Source: Bacteroidaceae bacterium (GTDB lineage Bacteria > Bacteroidota > Bacteroidia > Bacteroidales > Bacteroidaceae). Taken from it: 61,841 nucleotides of DNA. Below are positions 1 through 8,335 of the stretch, one piece after another. The stretch spans positions 1-61,841 of the forward strand of contig JAKSLI010000013.1 in assembly GCA_024401305.1 (NCBI GenBank). Direction: 5' to 3'. Positions within the stretch are counted from its first letter, which is position 1. Each line of letters opens with the position of its first letter. A model generated the notes under the pieces. It did not search any database, was not told the origin of the DNA, and saw only the letters and a program-made list of their open reading frames with translations. The translations under genes were made by a program, and so were the position numbers.

Positions 1-1
1 C

Positions 2-139
2 AGAAATAATACTGATGTGAGGATTCTGCCTTCTTTGGAGGTGGTGTCTTCTATCTCAATGAATAATACGTTAGCTTCATATCCCTTCATGGGGTATGAA
101 CTCGTATTCTTGTTTGAGATGGAGGTTCCATTTTCCTAG
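2..139 (+). CDS. C-terminal fragment of an unknown protein (5' end outside window)
   Basis: An open frame runs from the left edge to a TAG at 137-139, giving 45 residues that end ..LFEMEVPFS. It lies on the strand of the Type III restriction-modification genes and ends about 105 bp before mod, so it could be the last part of an upstream gene of the same defence locus. The peptide alternates hydrophobic and polar residues as a beta-rich C-terminus would, but I recognise no family. The fragment is too short to exclude a chance open frame. Confidence 0.4.
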   Translation, partial: RNNTDVRILPSLEVVSSISMNNTLASYPFMGYELVFLFEMEVPFS

Positions 140-201
140 GCACGCCTCTTAGCTAAACGCATAAGGAGAAAGGTTCATATCCCTTTTCTTTGTGCTTTGG
201 C

Positions 202-243
202 GTGATTGATAGCACTTCATTTCCCTTTACGACTATCAATCAC
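202..243 (+). promoter_or_regulatory. Perfect 11-bp inverted repeat just before the mod start codon
   Basis: GTGATTGATAG at 202-212 is exactly complementary to CTATCAATCAC at 233-243, with a 20-nt loop. The second arm ends one base before the ATG at 245. In RNA this would be a hairpin over the ribosome landing zone; in DNA it could be an operator. No Shine-Dalgarno sequence is visible. The position argues for control of mod expression, which is inference. Confidence 0.5.
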
Positions 244-244
244 T

Positions 245-2665
245 ATGGCAACAATAAACGACCTAATAGAACAAATCTCCAATCCCCAATTGCGGGAGCG
301 AGTAAAGGAGGAAGTCAGCAAACTGACGAAGCAGAAGAAATTCGGACTTGTGTATGAGACGCACGAACCCGAAATGACTTTGATGTATGATGCACCCGTG
401 CGAGTGGGCAGCAAAGTAGTGAAACGTGAAGACACGGAGAGCAAGATTACTCCCGACAAATTGCTCGTTGTGAAGAACGTTCGCGATGGTGTGGCTACAT
501 GCGAGAGGTTGAACGCTGAGGAGTCGTTTGAGATGAAGGTTGCCGATGTTGTTGCCACATACACCATTCCATGCTCCGACCTTATTTGTATTGCAGAGAA
601 TGGCGAACCGATTTATCCTTATCTGAAACCTGTGGATAGTGTGCAGAATGCGCCCGATAGCGACCTTTGGCACACGTTGATTGAAGCTGATAATTATCAT
701 GCGCTTCAACTCCTTGCATACCTTTATCCTGGACAGGTGGATTGCATCTATATTGATCCGCCGTACAACAAAAAAAGTACTAAAGATTGGAAGTACAATT
801 GTGAGTATGTCGACGGTAATGATTCCTATAGGCATTCTAAATGGTTGTCAATGATTGAAGCCAGGTTAGTTTTAGCGAAAAAACTGCTTAATCCAAATGA
901 ATCTGTGCTTATTGTTACCATTGATGAGGAAGAATATTCACGCTTAGGGTGTATGCTTGAAGAGGTATTCCCTGAGGCAAAAATACAAATGATAAGTACT
1001 GTTATCAACCCTGCTGGCGTAAGTAGAATTGGAGAATTCTCACGAACTGATGAATACATCTTTTTCGTAAAAATTGGGACTGCTTCACCATGCGCGCTTA
1101 AATTGGCAGAAGAATGGAAGGGCAATATAAAAGGCGGTTATAAAAACAATCTTCGATGGAATGGTTTAATAAGAACAGGAACCTCTCCTTTACGTATAGA
1201 TCACCCATTGACTTTTTATCCCATCTTTGTGTCTAAGGATGGCAAATCTATAAAGAAGATTGGAGATCCTATCGGGAAAGAAAAAGACAGAAATACAGTG
1301 GAACCTTTAAGCGACTCTGTTACAGTATGGCCAATTCGATCAAATGGTGAAGAAGGCCGATGGCAAATAGGCACAGATCGTTTAAATGAATTATACTTAA
1401 AAGGTTTCGTAAGACTTGGCAAATTTACAGAAACAGGTATGGCTATATCTTACCTTAAAAAGGGAGAAGTAGCTAAGGTTGAAAAAGGTCTATTTCCTAT
1501 TGTAGGAAACAGGGAAGATGGTTCAATCATCGTAGACGAAGATGACTATCAAGCACAATTTGTTCCGGGTACGCAATGGTGGATTAGTTCTCACGATGCA
1601 ACACAATTAGGAACAAAATTGTTAAGCAAAATTATTGGAAAACGTTTCGATTTTCCTAAATCCCTCTACGCCGTCCACGATACCATCCGTTTCTTCGTTG
1701 CCAATAAACCAAATGCTCTTATCGTTGACTTCTTCGCTGGCAGCGGAACGACGCTTCATTCTGTAAACTTATTGAACAAGGAAGATGGAGGCAATCGCCG
1801 TTGCATTATGGTGACGAATAACGAAATCTCTGCCGAAGAGGAAGAAGCATTCAAGGCAAAGGGTTTGCACAAAGGTGATGAGGAATGGGAGAAGTATGGC
1901 ATTGCTCGCTATGTAAATTGGCCACGAACAAAGTGCAGCATCCTCGGCATTGATGTGAACGACAAGCCATTGGAGGGTGATTACATCTCTACCAATACGG
2001 ACGAGGTGGTGCAGAAGCGCATCATCAAGCAACTCTCGCTCGATCTGTCCGAAGGTAAAGAAAGTGAGAAACTAAAGAAGCAGATTCTGCAGATGGTTGG
2101 TAAAAAGTCGAACACGGAAGTACTGTTCAACATTGACGAAATTGATGACTTCATGGAAAACATTGACGATGCCACCGATACCATCTACATAGTGACTGCC
2201 AACAATAAAGCTTTCAAGACAGCGAAAGAAGCACTTGCAGAATTGCCAGAGATTACAAAGAGCGTACCGCAGAAGATTCCAATGGCAGATGGTTTCAAGG
2301 CAAATGCTGCTTTCTTCAAGTTGGGATTCCTCGATAAGAAGAGCGTTGACCACGGCAAGCAGTTGCTGGAGTTGATGCCTGTGCTTTGGATGAAGGCTGG
2401 TGCTCATGGTGTCTGTCCAACGAATGTAGAAGAAGGCGACCTGATAGTATTGCCCGAAAACAAGATGGCTTTGCTCATCGATGAATACGAGTATGACGAA
2501 CTGTTGCGTCAGTTGATAGAGCATCCCGAGATAGAAACCGTTTACATCGTGAATGACAATGAGGAAGAATACTACCGACTGGCACAGGGCGTGAAGGCAA
2601 AGCACACCTATCAGCTCTACCGCGACTACCTCGATAACTTCAAGATAAACATTGCCAAGAAATAA
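245..2665 (+). CDS. mod: Type III restriction-modification system, adenine-N6 methyltransferase and specificity subunit (Mod)
   Basis: Mod subunits methylate one adenine of an asymmetric site and provide sequence recognition for the Mod-Res complex. The AdoMet-dependent beta-class order is visible: catalytic DPPYN at residues 171-175 comes before the AdoMet-binding FAGSG at 497-501. The roughly 320 residues between them are where Type III enzymes keep the target recognition domain, and that stretch (about nt 780-1660) reads more AT-rich than its flanks, suggesting domain exchange. I start at ATG 245, giving 806 aa; the in-frame ATG at 206 lies inside the leader hairpin and adds 13 unlikely residues. 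res follows after 18 bp, so the two are probably one transcript. Confidence 0.93.
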   Translation: MATINDLIEQISNPQLRERVKEEVSKLTKQKKFGLVYETHEPEMTLMYDAPVRVGSKVVKREDTESKITPDKLLVVKNVRDGVATCERLNAEESFEMKVADVVATYTIPCSDLICIAENGEPIYPYLKPVDSVQNAPDSDLWHTLIEADNYHALQLLAYLYPGQVDCIYIDPPYNKKSTKDWKYNCEYVDGNDSYRHSKWLSMIEARLVLAKKLLNPNESVLIVTIDEEEYSRLGCMLEEVFPEAKIQMISTVINPAGVSRIGEFSRTDEYIFFVKIGTASPCALKLAEEWKGNIKGGYKNNLRWNGLIRTGTSPLRIDHPLTFYPIFVSKDGKSIKKIGDPIGKEKDRNTVEPLSDSVTVWPIRSNGEEGRWQIGTDRLNELYLKGFVRLGKFTETGMAISYLKKGEVAKVEKGLFPIVGNREDGSIIVDEDDYQAQFVPGTQWWISSHDATQLGTKLLSKIIGKRFDFPKSLYAVHDTIRFFVANKPNALIVDFFAGSGTTLHSVNLLNKEDGGNRRCIMVTNNEISAEEEEAFKAKGLHKGDEEWEKYGIARYVNWPRTKCSILGIDVNDKPLEGDYISTNTDEVVQKRIIKQLSLDLSEGKESEKLKKQILQMVGKKSNTEVLFNIDEIDDFMENIDDATDTIYIVTANNKAFKTAKEALAELPEITKSVPQKIPMADGFKANAAFFKLGFLDKKSVDHGKQLLELMPVLWMKAGAHGVCPTNVEEGDLIVLPENKMALLIDEYEYDELLRQLIEHPEIETVYIVNDNEEEYYRLAQGVKAKHTYQLYRDYLDNFKINIAKK

Positions 2666-2683
2666 ACACACCACCCAGACAAG

Positions 2684-5200
2684 ATGAAAAGAGACAAGAT
2701 AGAATTCCAGGACAAAGCCATTGCAGAGCTTCGTAAGCGTCTGCATCAGGCGCAGATAATGTACCGTTCATCAAAAGAATCACAAATCGTACCCTTTACG
2801 GCTCCAACAGGTTCTGGTAAGACGATTATGATCAGCACCGTCATCGAGAATATCCTTTGCGGTGGTGATGACTATGTGGCTGCACCCGATAGTATCATAC
2901 TCTGGTTGAGCGACTCCCCTTCACTCAACAACCAAAGCAAAGACAAACTTGAGACAAAAGCTGACCGCTTGCGTATTGGTCAATGTGTCACGATAGATGA
3001 TAGCTTCAAGGCAGATTGTCTGCAGCAAGGTCATGTGTATTTCGTCAACACGCAGAAGTTTGGCAAAAACAGCAACTTTGTGCAATATAAGGACGAACGC
3101 CAATACACGGGATGGGATGTACTGCGAAATACCATAGAGCGTCATGGCGACAAACTGATACTCATCATAGACGAAGCTCATCGTGGTGCAGGACGTAATG
3201 AGGCAAACGAGCAGATGACCATCATGCAGAAGTTCGTGAAAGGTTCGAAGGATGACAACTTGCCACAGATGCCTATCATATTGGGTATGAGTGCTACATT
3301 GGAGCGTTTCAACAAACTCATAGAAGGGTGTGATTCGGCAAAGCAGAAAACAACTGTTGTGACGCCTGAGGAGGTTCGAGAATCGGGCTTGCTGAAGGAT
3401 AAGATACAGATATTTCATCCCGAAGAAGAAGGATTCCTTGAAATGTCGTATCTTGCCAAAGCGGCAGAGGAATGGAAGGACAAGTGCATTCATTGGGCAA
3501 AATACAAGGAGCATGAACCCGACCGTGAGGTGAAGCCTGTGCTTGTTGTGCAAGTGCAGAATGCGAATAAGGAGCAGGTATCGGACACCGACCTTGACGA
3601 GTGCTTGCGACAGATAGAAACGCATGCAGGTGTGAAACTACAGACAGGCGAAGTGGTGCATACCTTCGAGCAGCACTCCACCTATCCGGTAAATGGTATT
3701 GATGTGGTGTACTCTCGTCCTGAAGATATTGAGGGCAATCAAAAGATACGTGTGGTACTCTTCAAGGATAATCTGTCAACGGGTTGGGATTGCCCAAGAG
3801 CAGAGGTCATGATGTCGTTCAAGGTGGCAAAGGGTTACACGAACATTGCGCAGCTCTTCGGTCGCATTGTGCGTACACCTTTGCAGAAGCGCATTGAGAC
3901 AGACGAGACACTCAATGCCGTTAGGCTCTATTTGCCTCACTTTGATGTAGCTACCGTGGAGAAGGTTCGCAAGGAATTGCAAGGAGCATTGCCTGTGGAT
4001 GTAGAGACAAATCCTACTCCTAAGAAAGTGCTGACTCCTGAGGGAAAACTTCCGTGTGGCATAGAGCGAGAGGATGTACTGAATGCCTTGAATGAAGCAG
4101 GAATAGATACTTACGCCATACCGCATTCGGGCATCAACAATTATATGAAGGCGCTTTTCAAGCTCTGTCATCTACTACGGCGAACCAAGTTGAACCGCAT
4201 GGCATTGGACGAAGTGAAAGAGTGTATCGCTGGCATGATCTACTATAATGTCAAAGAACTTGTGAACGAAGGCAAATACGATGCCGCAATACTTCGCATC
4301 CGCCAGCATGTGATGAACGAGATAGACATGGATGCCATGGGCGAGTCGTTGGAAGGTGAGGAGAAAGATACTGCTCTGCTGACCGACTACGACATTGAGC
4401 GATGGTTTGAGCACACAGAGGCGAAACTAGCCAGCGAAGGCATCGGTAAACACTACCACAAGGAACATGATGGGGAATATCTAGATACGGAGATTCGTCT
4501 GCACGTCATCATGTTTGCAACCAGCAAGATCTGCATGGAGCAACTTGACGGCTATTGCAAAGAGACATTCTATAAACTTGTGAAAAGACATCGCAAGGAC
4601 ATTGAGAATTCGGGAGAAGCTAATGCGCGTGATTTCAGAAATATCGTTAATGCAGAGGTGAGCACAGAACCTTATTCTTGGTTGCTACCTGACTTGATTG
4701 TTGCTGCGCAGAACGAGAATGATGTATTGAGTAACGACCATCTGTATTGCGACGGTGATGGTAACGCACGATTCAAACTCAATACATGGGAAGTGGCGGT
4801 TTTGGAAGAAGAACGTAAACGTGAGGATTTTGTGTGCTGGATGCGAAACACGCCCAGCAAAAAGGAATCGCTGTGCATACAATATCGCAAGAACAACCAG
4901 TTGAAACCTCATTTCCCTGATTTCATTATTGTGCGTAAGAGCGCAGATGGCAATTGGCATTTCGATGTACTGGAACCTCATCGTGCAGACCTCAATGACA
5001 ACCTACAGAAGGCACGTGGCATGGCTGATTACTCAAAGCGTTGTTCAACAATTGAGCGAAATGAGTTGATTCGTGTCGTAGAGAAGAACGGAATCAAAGA
5101 ACTTCTGTGGCTTGACTTGACAGATGGTTTGGTTGCCAATGAACTTAATAGCATCAATACGGATGATGAGTTGACGAACTTGTTTGCAAAGTTCAATTAA
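2684..5200 (+). CDS. res: Type III restriction enzyme, ATPase/endonuclease subunit (Res)
   Basis: Res translocates or switches on DNA using ATP and cleaves when Mod-Res complexes meet head-to-head at unmethylated sites. Of 838 aa, the N-terminal half is a superfamily 2 helicase core: Walker A APTGSGKT at residues 40-47, DEAH at 163-166, SAT at 203-205, and a C-terminal helicase domain with a GWDCPRAEV segment. The last 100 residues look like the PD-(D/E)XK nuclease: PDF at 745-747, then D761-V-L-E-P-H766 followed by a helix. The usual catalytic lysine position holds histidine, either a subfamily trait or a changed active site. The gene ends in a hairpin and a T-rich terminator region. Confidence 0.92.
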   Translation: MKRDKIEFQDKAIAELRKRLHQAQIMYRSSKESQIVPFTAPTGSGKTIMISTVIENILCGGDDYVAAPDSIILWLSDSPSLNNQSKDKLETKADRLRIGQCVTIDDSFKADCLQQGHVYFVNTQKFGKNSNFVQYKDERQYTGWDVLRNTIERHGDKLILIIDEAHRGAGRNEANEQMTIMQKFVKGSKDDNLPQMPIILGMSATLERFNKLIEGCDSAKQKTTVVTPEEVRESGLLKDKIQIFHPEEEGFLEMSYLAKAAEEWKDKCIHWAKYKEHEPDREVKPVLVVQVQNANKEQVSDTDLDECLRQIETHAGVKLQTGEVVHTFEQHSTYPVNGIDVVYSRPEDIEGNQKIRVVLFKDNLSTGWDCPRAEVMMSFKVAKGYTNIAQLFGRIVRTPLQKRIETDETLNAVRLYLPHFDVATVEKVRKELQGALPVDVETNPTPKKVLTPEGKLPCGIEREDVLNALNEAGIDTYAIPHSGINNYMKALFKLCHLLRRTKLNRMALDEVKECIAGMIYYNVKELVNEGKYDAAILRIRQHVMNEIDMDAMGESLEGEEKDTALLTDYDIERWFEHTEAKLASEGIGKHYHKEHDGEYLDTEIRLHVIMFATSKICMEQLDGYCKETFYKLVKRHRKDIENSGEANARDFRNIVNAEVSTEPYSWLLPDLIVAAQNENDVLSNDHLYCDGDGNARFKLNTWEVAVLEEERKREDFVCWMRNTPSKKESLCIQYRKNNQLKPHFPDFIIVRKSADGNWHFDVLEPHRADLNDNLQKARGMADYSKRCSTIERNELIRVVEKNGIKELLWLDLTDGLVANELNSINTDDELTNLFAKFN

Positions 5201-5201
5201 A

Positions 5202-5228
5202 GAATCGCAGTGGACGGTTCTGCGATTC
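5202..5228 (+). terminator. Hairpin directly after res
   Basis: GAATCGCAG (5202-5210) pairs with CTGCGATTC (5220-5228) around a 9-nt loop, starting two bases after the res stop. No T run follows, so it may protect a 3' end or pause polymerase. The stronger terminator is about 90 bp further on. Confidence 0.45.
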
Positions 5229-5318
5229 ATCTCAATGTAGCCAAACGATAAATATCACATATGCTTCACTCTGCACTCACTGCTCAGTCAGTTCACGCAG
5301 ATTAAGACAAAATCAAAA

Positions 5319-5352
5319 GAAAACGCCTCAAGAAATTTGAGGCGTTTTTTTA
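5319..5352 (+). terminator. Rho-independent terminator of the mod-res unit
   Basis: The arm AAAACGCCTCA (5320-5330) pairs with TGAGGCGTTTT (5339-5349) and is followed by more T residues. It separates mod-res from the next plus-strand operon. The 305-bp gap between res and the next gene (5201-5505) holds this terminator, the hairpin at 5202, a degenerate repeat around 5262-5305 that recurs near 49350, and the promoter at 5463-5492. Confidence 0.8.
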
Positions 5353-5462
5353 TGCATTCCTAATGTCTGCATTAGTGCCAACTATGTTAGTGTGCGCGCA
5401 CAGCAGGTATAGAAGCAGGTCAAAAATTGTGTTAAAAATAGTGTTAAAATCGGGAAATATGG

Positions 5463-5492
5463 TTGATGTTACTAAATATAGTTGTAACTTTG
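5463..5492 (+). promoter_or_regulatory. Bacteroidota-type promoter of the envelope operon
   Basis: TTG at 5463-5465 and TAACTTTG at 5485-5492 match the -33 TTTG and -7 TAnnTTTG elements of Bacteroidota sigma-ABfr promoters with a 19-bp spacer. The following start codon is at 5506, so the leader would be very short. Confidence 0.7.
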
Positions 5493-5505
5493 CGCCCTGT
5501 TTATT

Positions 5506-6627
5506 ATGTTAAGATTCAAGCATTTAACAATTATATTGTTCCTTTCAAGCGTGTTTCAGGCAGTCGGTGCGCAGATTCTGGACTCTCGCGCTCAGGTGGA
5601 AACGCTCAGTTTTGCGGAAAGATTCTCCGTGAAAACGAACACCGTTGACTGGCTTCTCCAGAACCCGAACGTGGGCTTTGAGTTTGATGTCAGAAAGGAG
5701 AATTGGAACCGTTGGGCAGCCGTGCTCAACCTGAAGGGACATTTTAACCCTAGTAACACTTACACTCCCGGTTTCGTGTGGAATAACTCGCAGGTTCGCG
5801 TGGAAGCCCGCAACTATTGGCGTACGCGTCGCTTGGACGGCAAGTACATCATGCCGCACGACAACTGGCTTGACAAGCTGTTCTCTTTCCGCCGAATGAG
5901 GGTGAAGCATCCGATGACCGTCTATTATCGTGGCCTCTATGCGAGCTACGACAGTTTCTCGTTCCTTCTTGGCAACAACAAGGGTATCCAGGGCCGTGCT
6001 TATACGGGCGGTTTCACTTACGGCATAATCCGTCCGATGACGGTGTTCAAGGGTGGCAGTTCCGTGGATTGGGAGTTCGGTATAAGTGCCGGCGTCTCTT
6101 ATACGCAGTATGACAAGTATCGCCATGATCGCGAAACAAACTGCTATCCGGTGACGGAGAAGGGCTTGAAGGGCATCTATCCCGCGCTGAGCGACGTGAG
6201 GGTGGGTATCGTTTATCGCTTCGGCAATTTCCCTGTGACTCGCAAATACCGCTATCGCTACGATGTGGACATGGACTATCGCAACCGCATGGACTCCATC
6301 ATGCTTGCTCGTGAAAACCGCAAGGCTGAGCAGATTCGCATAGACACGCTCACTCGTCAGGCTGAGGACATGTTCTGGGATAAGTATAAGGAAATCACTG
6401 AGACCAAGCGTCTCGACCGCTATCGCGACAAGGCTATCCGCACAGGACAGAATGTTGACTCGCTCACTGCGAAGAAGAACGCCAAGTACGAGAAATATTC
6501 AAGCAATGCCATCGAGGAGAAGAGCGAAGCTCGCGCCCGCAAGGCCAAGAAGATAGTCAAGAAGCAGCGTGAGAAGGAAGCTTTGAGAATGAAGATATTG
6601 AAATCATTAATGGAGGAAGGGACATGA
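5506..6627 (+). CDS. DUF3575-family outer-membrane protein
   Basis: 373 aa with a signal peptide ending near VGAQ and a body of aromatic-rich beta strands typical of DUF3575. Those proteins are predicted outer-membrane barrels found beside fimbrial and OmpA-like genes in Bacteroidota. After the strand that ends GIVYRFGNFP (about residue 245) the last 120 residues are strongly charged (Arg, Lys, Glu) and probably helical, an extension most short DUF3575 proteins lack. ATG 5506 places the signal peptide correctly. The stop overlaps the next start (ATGA), indicating translational coupling. The family assignment rests on pattern, length and neighbours. Confidence 0.72.
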   Translation: MLRFKHLTIILFLSSVFQAVGAQILDSRAQVETLSFAERFSVKTNTVDWLLQNPNVGFEFDVRKENWNRWAAVLNLKGHFNPSNTYTPGFVWNNSQVRVEARNYWRTRRLDGKYIMPHDNWLDKLFSFRRMRVKHPMTVYYRGLYASYDSFSFLLGNNKGIQGRAYTGGFTYGIIRPMTVFKGGSSVDWEFGISAGVSYTQYDKYRHDRETNCYPVTEKGLKGIYPALSDVRVGIVYRFGNFPVTRKYRYRYDVDMDYRNRMDSIMLARENRKAEQIRIDTLTRQAEDMFWDKYKEITETKRLDRYRDKAIRTGQNVDSLTAKKNAKYEKYSSNAIEEKSEARARKAKKIVKKQREKEALRMKILKSLMEEGT

Positions 6628-7682
6628 TGCGTAACATACACACATATTTATATACATTGGCTTTCGCTGCGGCAATGCTTTTCACGGCGTGTGCTGAAGT
6701 GGATCTCTGTGAAGATAGCCACGAAGGCAACTTGCCTGCCGTGAAGTATTCGTTCGACTGGGGCAAATACAAGGCAGATGCGCCGGAAGGGATGTACACG
6801 ATGGCGCATCGCATCATCAACGATTGGAAGCGTGTGGACATGGTTTCGGCGTCAGAAGAGAGCGATACCTTCAAGGTGCGCCCGGGTGAGTACAAGTTTC
6901 TCGCTTTGCCTACGAAGCATAATGCCTTTGACCTAAGGGCAATGGCAGCTAGTCTTGCACAGCCTGAAAATTATGCCAATGAGAATGACCGCTATGATGA
7001 GGTCGATAGGGTTCAGGACAAGAGTATTTCCTACATGCTATATTCAAGGCAGCAAATCCTGAGTCTTTCCGATGAAGAGGCTACGAGCGAAGACAAGATA
7101 GCGCGATACATTCACCCTTACGCTGAACCATTCTTCTTCGACAGCGTTTCGGTGGTGCAGGTGAAGAATGACGTGCAGCACGTAAGGTTTGCCCCAAAGT
7201 CTATCACCCAGTGTATAGACGTGCAGTTCTATATTCGTGCCAACACAACACATACTATCGACTCTGTCCATGCAGAACTCTCAGGTATTCCGCTTGCAAT
7301 GGAAATAGGCAGCCGCTTCGTGTCGAAGGAAACAGCGTCCGTCCTGATGAAGCCTTCACTCTCTGAAGCAAGGCTTGATTTGGAAGATGAAGACAGAACA
7401 CTGGATGTCATACAATGCAATTCAAGAATAAACGTTCCTACGGTGCTGAGCAGCGAAAGCGATTCGGAGAATACTAGTCCCGGTCTGCTAACCGTAACGG
7501 TTTACACGTCGGAAGACACTCCGGAAGGCAAGAAGGTGTATTGCACGGTAATAACAAGAAACCTCTACTACATTCTCGAACAGGCAAAGCTCTGTGAGTT
7601 TACTGACGACCTGGAGCACATAGTAAGAAACGGCGAGACGGGAAAGATAGAAGTCAACACGCCGTTTACGATAGGTAAGTAA
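6624..7682 (+). CDS. DUF5119-like surface lipoprotein
   Basis: 352 aa. A hydrophobic leader ends in lipobox LFTAC with Cys near residue 23, so this is a lipoprotein. The segment after it (SFDWGKY, then MYTMAHRI) matches the usual start of DUF5119 proteins, which resemble the FimB/Mfa2 fimbrial anchor family. Two beta-sandwich regions are likely. It starts inside the stop of the upstream DUF3575 gene, and the pair is a common Bacteroidota combination. I infer a structural or anchoring role at the cell surface. No fimbrillin gene is visible in the operon, so whether it builds a fibre is open. Confidence 0.68.
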   Translation: MMRNIHTYLYTLAFAAAMLFTACAEVDLCEDSHEGNLPAVKYSFDWGKYKADAPEGMYTMAHRIINDWKRVDMVSASEESDTFKVRPGEYKFLALPTKHNAFDLRAMAASLAQPENYANENDRYDEVDRVQDKSISYMLYSRQQILSLSDEEATSEDKIARYIHPYAEPFFFDSVSVVQVKNDVQHVRFAPKSITQCIDVQFYIRANTTHTIDSVHAELSGIPLAMEIGSRFVSKETASVLMKPSLSEARLDLEDEDRTLDVIQCNSRINVPTVLSSESDSENTSPGLLTVTVYTSEDTPEGKKVYCTVITRNLYYILEQAKLCEFTDDLEHIVRNGETGKIEVNTPFTIGK

Positions 7683-7768
7683 GAGGTTAAGAGGTTAAAA
7701 GGTTAAAGGGTTATAAGGGTTAAAGGTTAAAGGGTTAAATTGTAAATCCGTAAATTGTAAATTCATTC
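7683..7768. repeat. Iterated GGTTAAA / GTAAATT tract between operon genes
   Basis: The 86 bp between two operon genes are nearly all imperfect 7-9-bp iterations of AGGTTAA and AGGGTTA, then GTAAATT-GTAAATC units reaching the next start. The same GTAAATC/T motif recurs at 12880-12908 and 36075-36106. Copy number may vary by slippage. Confidence 0.75.
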
Positions 7769-8329
7769 ATGTTACTTCGAAAAGTAAGCTTTATCATCAT
7801 AATGTTGTTCGCCATGAGCGTGGCAAAAGCCCAGATGCTGGCAGTGAATACTGATGTGGCAATGGACGGACTGATGGCTCCGAACCTCGGTTTGGAACTC
7901 ACGGTGGGCAATCAATCTACTCTCTCCCTGAACGGACTTATCAGCCATAAGCCTTGGGGAAAGACTGCGCAGGTGGCTGCCCTTCAGCCTGAATACAGAT
8001 ACTATCTCTCTGGTCGTCCTATGGATCGCTTCTTCCTTGGTCTCGGCGGCATCGCTGCTGTCTATGATGTGAACATCAAGGACAAGCGATATGATGGCTA
8101 CTGCGCAGGTGCCGGACTGACCTTCGGCTATGTGCTTCCGCTTACGGAACGACTCAGCGTAGATTTCCATGCTGGCTTCGGAGTGACAAGATACAAGCAG
8201 AAAGAATACTATCTCGGCGATGATTTCGACAATGAATACTCTCTGGACGGCAACCAGCGATCAAATGCCAGCGGTTTCCGCTATATGCCAACTCGTATCG
8301 GCGTTTCGTTGAGTTATACTTTAAGATAA
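7769..8329 (+). CDS. DUF3575-like small outer-membrane barrel
   Basis: 186 aa with a signal peptide (cleavage after VAKA, before QMLAVNT) and a short barrel-like body: alternating aromatic and glycine strands and a C-terminal strand GVSLSYTLR. This is the usual size of DUF3575 proteins. It follows an iterated-repeat spacer and precedes the OmpA-like gene by 6 bp. It probably sits in the outer membrane next to that protein. Function is unknown; the assignment is by pattern and context. Confidence 0.7.
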   Translation: MLLRKVSFIIIMLFAMSVAKAQMLAVNTDVAMDGLMAPNLGLELTVGNQSTLSLNGLISHKPWGKTAQVAALQPEYRYYLSGRPMDRFFLGLGGIAAVYDVNIKDKRYDGYCAGAGLTFGYVLPLTERLSVDFHAGFGVTRYKQKEYYLGDDFDNEYSLDGNQRSNASGFRYMPTRIGVSLSYTLR

Positions 8330-8335
8330 TTCCAA

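Noticed and set aside
2072-2746. Open frame of 224 aa on the minus strand
   Set aside because: It overlaps the 3' end of mod and the start of res in antisense; composition is Phe/Leu/Cys-rich, typical of a shadow frame.
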